Below, in pieces: positions 59,941-64,000 of a stretch of 64,000 nucleotides of DNA. The notes beneath the pieces were generated by a model. It did not search any database. It was given only the letters and a program-made list of their open reading frames with translations, and was not told where the DNA came from. The position numbers and the translations under genes are program-made. The DNA is from RGIG1902 sp034926865 (lineage in GTDB: Bacteria > Bacillota > Clostridia > Oscillospirales > Butyricicoccaceae). The stretch's first letter is position 1. Each line of letters starts with the position of its first letter. The DNA is taken from positions 62,001 to 126,000 of the forward strand of contig JAYFQP010000019.1 in the NCBI GenBank assembly GCA_034926865.1, written 5' to 3'.

Positions 59941-60021
59941 TGTGATCTTTCGCAAATGAAATGCATTGCGAAAAATTACCTTTGCGAACTTATAGTAGCA
60001 TAATGCAAATCCATGTGTCAA
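59941..60021 (-). promoter_or_regulatory. SLH gene promoter and leader with repeated TTTGCGAA motifs
   Basis: On the minus strand TTGACA (60021-60016) and TACTAT (59997-59992) are spaced by 18 bases, giving a leader of about 120 bases. The region just downstream of the -10 box contains three related motifs read on the plus strand: TTTCGCAAA at 59948-59956, TTGCGAAA at 59966-59973 and TTTGCGAA at 59981-59988; the first two face each other. Closer to the start, TCCCA and TGGGA form a small hairpin near 59887-59906. These could be regulator sites or message-stabilising structure. Confidence 0.65.
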
Positions 60022-60575
60022 CAAATCTGCCGATTTGTAACACAACTGAAACATTGGCTCCCGCAGGCGGCACGCACACCCCCGGCACAGAGCAAAATCA
60101 AAGCTTTTCAAAACGAAGGGGGAAATTATTTTGAAAGCCTACGTACCAACTCATAAAAGTCCAACATACGTAGAATGACTATCTGGTGCCGATTCGCGCT
60201 GTGCCCTTTTTGGTGCAGGTTGTCGTTTTATTTTTCGCTAAATAAGACATAGCTGTGATTTTATAATAAAATCGTAATTTTTTCAACTATAATATCTCGT
60301 CCTTCTTGAAACGGGCAAGCCTATGTCTGTATTTGAAGAATACAGACGTTTATGCTTTAGCTCCTTATTAATACATTCCTTTCTTAACCTTGCAATATCA
60401 AAATGTTATTAATATGTTTTTCCTTTTTATGAAGAAGCCAGCTGGAAATTTTCAAAAGCCGCACTTCTAAAACAGAATCTCAAAGAAGCACCTGCTTATA
60501 TAATACATGTTCTCTTTGAGTTGATCAAATTAGATAATTAATCCGCATATTCTGTTTGACTAATTGGTAATACTA
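60022..60575. other. 550-base intergenic region without a recognised gene
   Basis: Divergent region between the SLH gene and the ABC importer. It holds an AT-rich stretch, a short frame of 15 codons from TTG 60131 (MKAYVPTHKSPTYVE) behind AAGGGGG, a small hairpin with CTGTATT facing AATACAG near 60322-60340, and an inverted pair CTCAAAGA/TCTTTGAG near 60480-60519. None is enough for a named feature. A minus-strand frame at 59881-60111 lacks a ribosome site. Confidence 0.5.
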
Positions 60576-60604
60576 TTGATTTTTACTGCGTATTTTGATA
60601 TGAT
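60576..60604 (+). promoter_or_regulatory. Promoter of the ABC importer operon
   Basis: TTGATT at 60576-60581 and TATGAT at 60599-60604 are spaced by 17 bases. The start site would lie about 90 bases before the binding-protein gene. Confidence 0.7.
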
Positions 60605-60703
60605 ATATTCATTAAAACGGTTAACTATTTGCCGGATATATAATAGCCAATTCTATTTTATGCCATATAGAAAAGGAAAAAACAAAAAACAAGGAGTGAT
60701 AAA

Positions 60704-61702
60704 ATGGCTATTTCCAAACGTTTTCTAACCATTCTTACCGCCTGTGCGCTTTGTGTCGCCTTTTTCTCGGGATGCGCTTCAAAGACTGACAAACAGGTTG
60801 TCAACATTCTGTCCGCAAACTATGAAGAACAGATCGCCATCCAGCTTGAATACCTAAAAGAGCTATATCCCGACGCAGAGATTAACATAACATATATGTC
60901 CTCGGGCAAGCTTGCGGCAAAAATCCAGGCCGAAGGCCAGGATACCGACATCGACATACTGCTCTCTCTTTCAAGCGGCTACGCAAACACGCTTAAAGAA
61001 GCAGGGCTTCTGCGTTCCTTCAGCCCGGATTCCTCCTACAAAGAAGCATACTCTGACCCCGACAACACCGTTCTCCCAAACGGCGTGTGGGCCGGGGCGA
61101 TACTGGTCAACACCAAGGAGCTTTCAAAGCTAGGCTTGTCTGAGCCTATATCATATGAAGATCTTCTTGACCCCGTCTATAAGGGTCATATCGTTATGGC
61201 AAGCCCAAACAGCTCATCAACAGGGTACTTTTTCCTTTATGGGCTTATAAAGCTTTATGGCGAAGATGAGGGCTGGGAATATTTTGACAAACTGAACGAA
61301 AATATCATGCTTTACGGAGAGTCCGGCTCGATCCCTTCCTCAATGGTGGAAAAGGGCGAGGCTGCCATAGGCCTTGGAATAGACTATGAGGGCATGAATA
61401 TGGCAGAGAACGGCAAGCCCGTAAAAGTCATCTTTGCCTCCGAGGGAGCCCCATATGACTATGATACTGTGCTGCTTGTGAACCGCAAAAGCGAACCCTC
61501 AGACTTTGTGCTTGATATAATGAGAACTATAACCTCAAAAGAGGGTAACGAAGTCTTCAACAATTATAATATTGCTGTTCTGGAAGGAGAAAGCGACAAA
61601 GGGAATTATCCTGAAAGCTTTAAGCTTCTTGATATGACAGGCATCGGAGACCCAGATACAAAGGCTGACTTCTCTGAAAAATGGAGCCAGAGGTATGAAT
61701 AA
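60704..61702 (+). CDS. ABC importer substrate-binding lipoprotein (family 1 / Fe- or phosphonate-type)
   Basis: A 332-residue extracellular binding protein. A lipoprotein signal (FLTILTACALCVAFFSGC) ends with the FSGC lipobox, so Cys near residue 24 would carry the lipid anchor. The mature part has the two-lobe pattern of extracellular solute-binding family 1, for example VNILSANYEEQIAIQLEYLK near 33 and a later GIGLDYEGMNM-like block (AIGLGIDYEGMNMAENGKP). Relatives bind ferric iron, 2-aminoethylphosphonate, polyamine or thiamine, so the ligand is open. It overlaps the ATPase gene by 8 bases. Confidence 0.88.
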   Translation: MAISKRFLTILTACALCVAFFSGCASKTDKQVVNILSANYEEQIAIQLEYLKELYPDAEINITYMSSGKLAAKIQAEGQDTDIDILLSLSSGYANTLKEAGLLRSFSPDSSYKEAYSDPDNTVLPNGVWAGAILVNTKELSKLGLSEPISYEDLLDPVYKGHIVMASPNSSSTGYFFLYGLIKLYGEDEGWEYFDKLNENIMLYGESGSIPSSMVEKGEAAIGLGIDYEGMNMAENGKPVKVIFASEGAPYDYDTVLLVNRKSEPSDFVLDIMRTITSKEGNEVFNNYNIAVLEGESDKGNYPESFKLLDMTGIGDPDTKADFSEKWSQRYE

Positions 61703-62477
61703 CCGGCTGCTTGAAATCAAAGACATCAACAAGAGATTCGGCAGCCAGCATGTACTTAAAAACATAAATTGCCATGTTGAAAGAGGCGAGTTTATTTCTA
61801 TTCTCGGCCCATCCGGCTGCGGAAAAACTACGCTTTTAAGAGTTATCACGGGGCTTGATCGCCCGGACAGCGGCTCTATTTTGCACAACGACTCAGATAT
61901 AACTTATCTCAAGCCAAGCAAACGCGGCTTTTCTATTGTTTTTCAGGATTATGCGCTTTTCCCTCACATGACCCTTTATGATAACATTGCCTACGGCCTC
62001 AAGCTGCAAAAGTTAAAGGCCGGAGAAATACAGGAGCGTGTGATGCGTACTCTTGAGCTCCTGAGGCTTAAGGATGCGGTGAAAAAATACCCATCCCAGC
62101 TTTCGGGCGGTATGCAGCAGCGGGCGGCTATCGCCCGCTCGCTTGTTTTGGGCAGCGATCTGCTTTTACTGGACGAGCCTTTCTCAGCTCTTGATGCCAT
62201 GGTAAAGGTGGATCTTGGCGACGAGCTCAAGGAACTGCAGAAGCAGTTCGGCATAACGATGATGATGGTCACTCATGACCAGGAAGAGGCTTTCAGCCTA
62301 AGTGACAGGATAATTCTGATGGGCAGAGGCGAGATCGTGGCCGACTCCACGCCTCAGAGTCTTTACGCCAACAGAGAGGGCAACAGGTTCATAACGGTAT
62401 TTATTACCGATCAGATAGACAAACGGGCAAGATATATCAAAAATCTTATGCAGGGAGGCGGCGCCTATGAGTCATAA
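61695..62477 (+). CDS. ABC importer ATP-binding protein
   Basis: A 260-residue ATPase of the FbpC/PotA type. Walker A is GPSGCGKTTLLRV near residues 37-49, the Q-loop is VFQDYALFPHM, the signature is LSGGMQQRAAIARSL near 137-151, Walker B is LLLLDEPFSALDA near 157-169, and the switch His is in VTHDQEEAF. There is little C-terminal extension, so no TOBE regulatory domain is evident. GGAG lies 8 bases before the ATG. It overlaps the binding-protein gene (8 bases) and the permease gene (11 bases). Confidence 0.94.
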   Translation: MNNRLLEIKDINKRFGSQHVLKNINCHVERGEFISILGPSGCGKTTLLRVITGLDRPDSGSILHNDSDITYLKPSKRGFSIVFQDYALFPHMTLYDNIAYGLKLQKLKAGEIQERVMRTLELLRLKDAVKKYPSQLSGGMQQRAAIARSLVLGSDLLLLDEPFSALDAMVKVDLGDELKELQKQFGITMMMVTHDQEEAFSLSDRIILMGRGEIVADSTPQSLYANREGNRFITVFITDQIDKRARYIKNLMQGGGAYES

Positions 62478-64000
62478 CGGCCGCGGCGGCAAACGCCTGA
62501 CGCTGCTGACAATATGCCTTCTGATCGCCATCGTATGCGTCAACCTAATTTTTCCAATGCTGAACCTGCTGGCAAAGGCAATTGACTTCACGCCGTTTTA
62601 CAAGGGCTTTGCTGACGCCTTTCGCTCCGGCTCGGTAAGGCGTGCGCTTTTCAATTCCCTTGCGGTTTCTCTTGTATCGTCTTTCATTGCCGTAAGCATG
62701 GCTTTTTTTTACGCTTATATCGTGGAAATAAAGCTGAGTGGAAAAGCCCGGAGGTTTTTCAGGTTCTTTTCTGTCCTCCCCATGCTCGTGCCCTCAATAA
62801 CCCATGGTATAGTTATCATATATCTCTTCGGCAAAATGGGTATTGCCACCCGGATCATGGGTTTTCAGCTCCCGATATACGGTCCGCTTGGAATTATCCT
62901 CGGAAGTTTCTTTTATGCTTTTCCGATAGCCTTTCTAGTTATGTCTCAGGCGTTTTCAAATCTTGACGGCCGCCTCTACGAAAATGCCGCCATCTTGGGC
63001 GTTCAGCCTTTTCGCCGTCTTTGGCAAATAGTTTTCCCCATAACAAAATACGCTCTCTTTTCGGCGTTTGCCATATGCTTTACGATGATTTTTGCAGATT
63101 ACGGCATACCTCTTTCAGTTGGCGGAACCTTTCCCATACTGCCCATACTTTTTTATAAAAATGTTGTAGGCATGCTGGATTTTCAAAAGGGCGCAATTTA
63201 CAGCGCTCTTATACTGTTGCCTGCGGCTGTGGTATATCTTCTTGATACCCTTGTCTTCAGTAAAAAACAGGTCAATTCAAGACACAATAAAATAAGGGTG
63301 CGCTCCGGCCCATTCGCTCCTGCGCAAAAGCTTGCCTTCGGCCTTATAACTGCCGCTTTGGCTACCCCTGTGCTTCTTATCATAGCCACGCCCTTCATAA
63401 AGGCCTGGCCTTATGACATGACGCCTACCCTAAGCCATTTTGCACGGATATTCGAAACCGGCAAGCTCATGCGCCTGATATCCAATTCAATATTCATTGC
63501 CTTTATGACAGGGCTTCTCGGAATGTGCGTTGCCTTTACGGCGGGGTATGTATATATCAGAGACCACAACGAGCTAAAGCCCCTTAAAAAGCTTACCCAC
63601 GGGCTTTATATGGCCTCACTTGCCGTTCCGGGGCTGGCTTTGGGCCTTGCCTTTGCCCTTTTTTACAGAGGCAGCTTCATTTACAACACCTTTGCGATAC
63701 TGATTTTTGTCAACATCAGCCACTTTTTCGGCTCGCCATATATGATGGTCATCAGCCACTTAAAACTTCTGAACCCCAACCTTGAAAACACATGCCGCTC
63801 CCTTGGCGGCAGCGCTTTCAGAGTCTTTTGGGATGTTATAATCCCCAACAGCCGCAAAATGCTGACTGACGTTTTCATATACTTCTTCACAAACACTATG
63901 ATAACGATTTCGGCGGTGTCACTGCTTTATAATCTCAAGACCATGACTCTGGCTCTCCAGATAACCGCCTATAATGATCAGGGCGACTGGGAAAGCGCCA
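62467..64000 (+). CDS. ABC importer permease with two permease units (3' cut by window edge)
   Basis: The ATG at 62467 has GGGAGGCGG before it, and the frame stays open to the window end, giving 511 visible residues. The protein is hydrophobic, with about ten membrane segments in view. Two EAA loops, which contact the ATPase, are visible: LYENAAILGVQPFRRLWQIV near residue 172 and LENTCRSLGGSAFRVFWDVI near 440. This fused two-unit layout is that of FbpB, ThiP and phosphonate-type permeases, and fits the single permease gene in this operon. The end of the gene is outside the window. Confidence 0.92.
   Translation, partial: MSHNGRGGKRLTLLTICLLIAIVCVNLIFPMLNLLAKAIDFTPFYKGFADAFRSGSVRRALFNSLAVSLVSSFIAVSMAFFYAYIVEIKLSGKARRFFRFFSVLPMLVPSITHGIVIIYLFGKMGIATRIMGFQLPIYGPLGIILGSFFYAFPIAFLVMSQAFSNLDGRLYENAAILGVQPFRRLWQIVFPITKYALFSAFAICFTMIFADYGIPLSVGGTFPILPILFYKNVVGMLDFQKGAIYSALILLPAAVVYLLDTLVFSKKQVNSRHNKIRVRSGPFAPAQKLAFGLITAALATPVLLIIATPFIKAWPYDMTPTLSHFARIFETGKLMRLISNSIFIAFMTGLLGMCVAFTAGYVYIRDHNELKPLKKLTHGLYMASLAVPGLALGLAFALFYRGSFIYNTFAILIFVNISHFFGSPYMMVISHLKLLNPNLENTCRSLGGSAFRVFWDVIIPNSRKMLTDVFIYFFTNTMITISAVSLLYNLKTMTLALQITAYNDQGDWESA

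Noticed and set aside
59881..60111. A 76-codon minus-strand frame in the SLH upstream region
   Set aside because: It overlaps the SLH promoter and leader and has no ribosome site.
1..64000. CRISPR array, tRNA or rRNA genes
   Set aside because: No regularly spaced direct repeats, tRNA cloverleaf or rRNA sequence was noticed anywhere in the window.

Overview
The window looks like chromosome of a Gram-positive anaerobe of the class Clostridia. The grounds are: the rimP-nusA-rnpM-ylxQ-infB-rbfA-nrnA-truB-ribF operon order, infC-rpmI-rplT behind an attenuated leader, a glmS ribozyme, a lipoteichoic-acid-synthase-like enzyme, an S-layer (SLH) protein, GntR/YtrA-type ABC exporter operons and strong AGGAGG-type ribosome binding sites. 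No rRNA, tRNA, prophage, insertion sequence or CRISPR array was seen, so the species cannot be named. The many peptidases suggest growth on peptides and amino acids.

Layout. 1-7113 (+): a peptide and amino-acid degradation cluster of four consecutive M42 metallo-aminopeptidases (the first cut by the window edge), a methionine-gamma-lyase-like PLP enzyme, glutaminase, an M55 D-aminopeptidase and a PNPOx-like protein. 7365-10672 (-): serC-serA-DUF1015. 10926-14701 (+): a cysteine-synthase-like enzyme, metK, an M19 dipeptidase and a DUF454 membrane protein. 14802-18635: an LtaS-like enzyme (-) and, divergently, a D-aminoacylase (+). 18851-24543 (+): two ABC exporter modules, the second led by a GntR/YtrA repressor with a clear promoter and operator. 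24687-30277 (mostly -): an M20 peptidase, an operon of EamA transporter, ProX-type editing protein and an alkyltransferase-like DNA repair protein, a Cys-rich small protein (+) and cardiolipin synthase. 30345-33022: a 30-residue micro-gene, a 6S-like RNA, a DUF1292 protein, then infC-rpmI-rplT (infC starting at ATT) and a small membrane protein. 33479-35080 (+): a YtcJ-like amidohydrolase. 35378-42158 (-): zinc-ribbon protein, SigH-like sigma factor, glmS with its ribozyme, glmM, ruvB, ruvA, ruvC. 42352-43005 (+): a HAD phosphatase. 43061-52548 (-): the long nusA-infB operon, ending in an M20 peptidase and a 27-residue membrane peptide. 52720-56549 (-): cutC-ROK kinase-nagA-iadA. 57097-59862 (-): the SLH protein. 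60704-64000 (+): a binding-protein-dependent ABC importer cut by the window end.

Two themes connect the genes. One is salvage of peptides, including D-, isoaspartyl- and N-acyl-linked ones (M42, M55, M19, D-aminoacylase, IadA, two M20 enzymes). The other is the cell envelope and amino sugars (GlmM/GlmS, NagA/ROK, LtaS-like, cardiolipin synthase, SLH protein). Many genes overlap by 4 or 8 bases (ATGA, or ATG followed closely by the upstream stop), which suggests translational coupling. Items most worth a second look are the 6S-like RNA with an adjacent micro-gene, the 27-residue membrane peptide, the Cys-rich 80-residue protein, CutC leading an amino-sugar operon, the repeated TTTGCGAA motifs in the SLH leader, and the M42 array.
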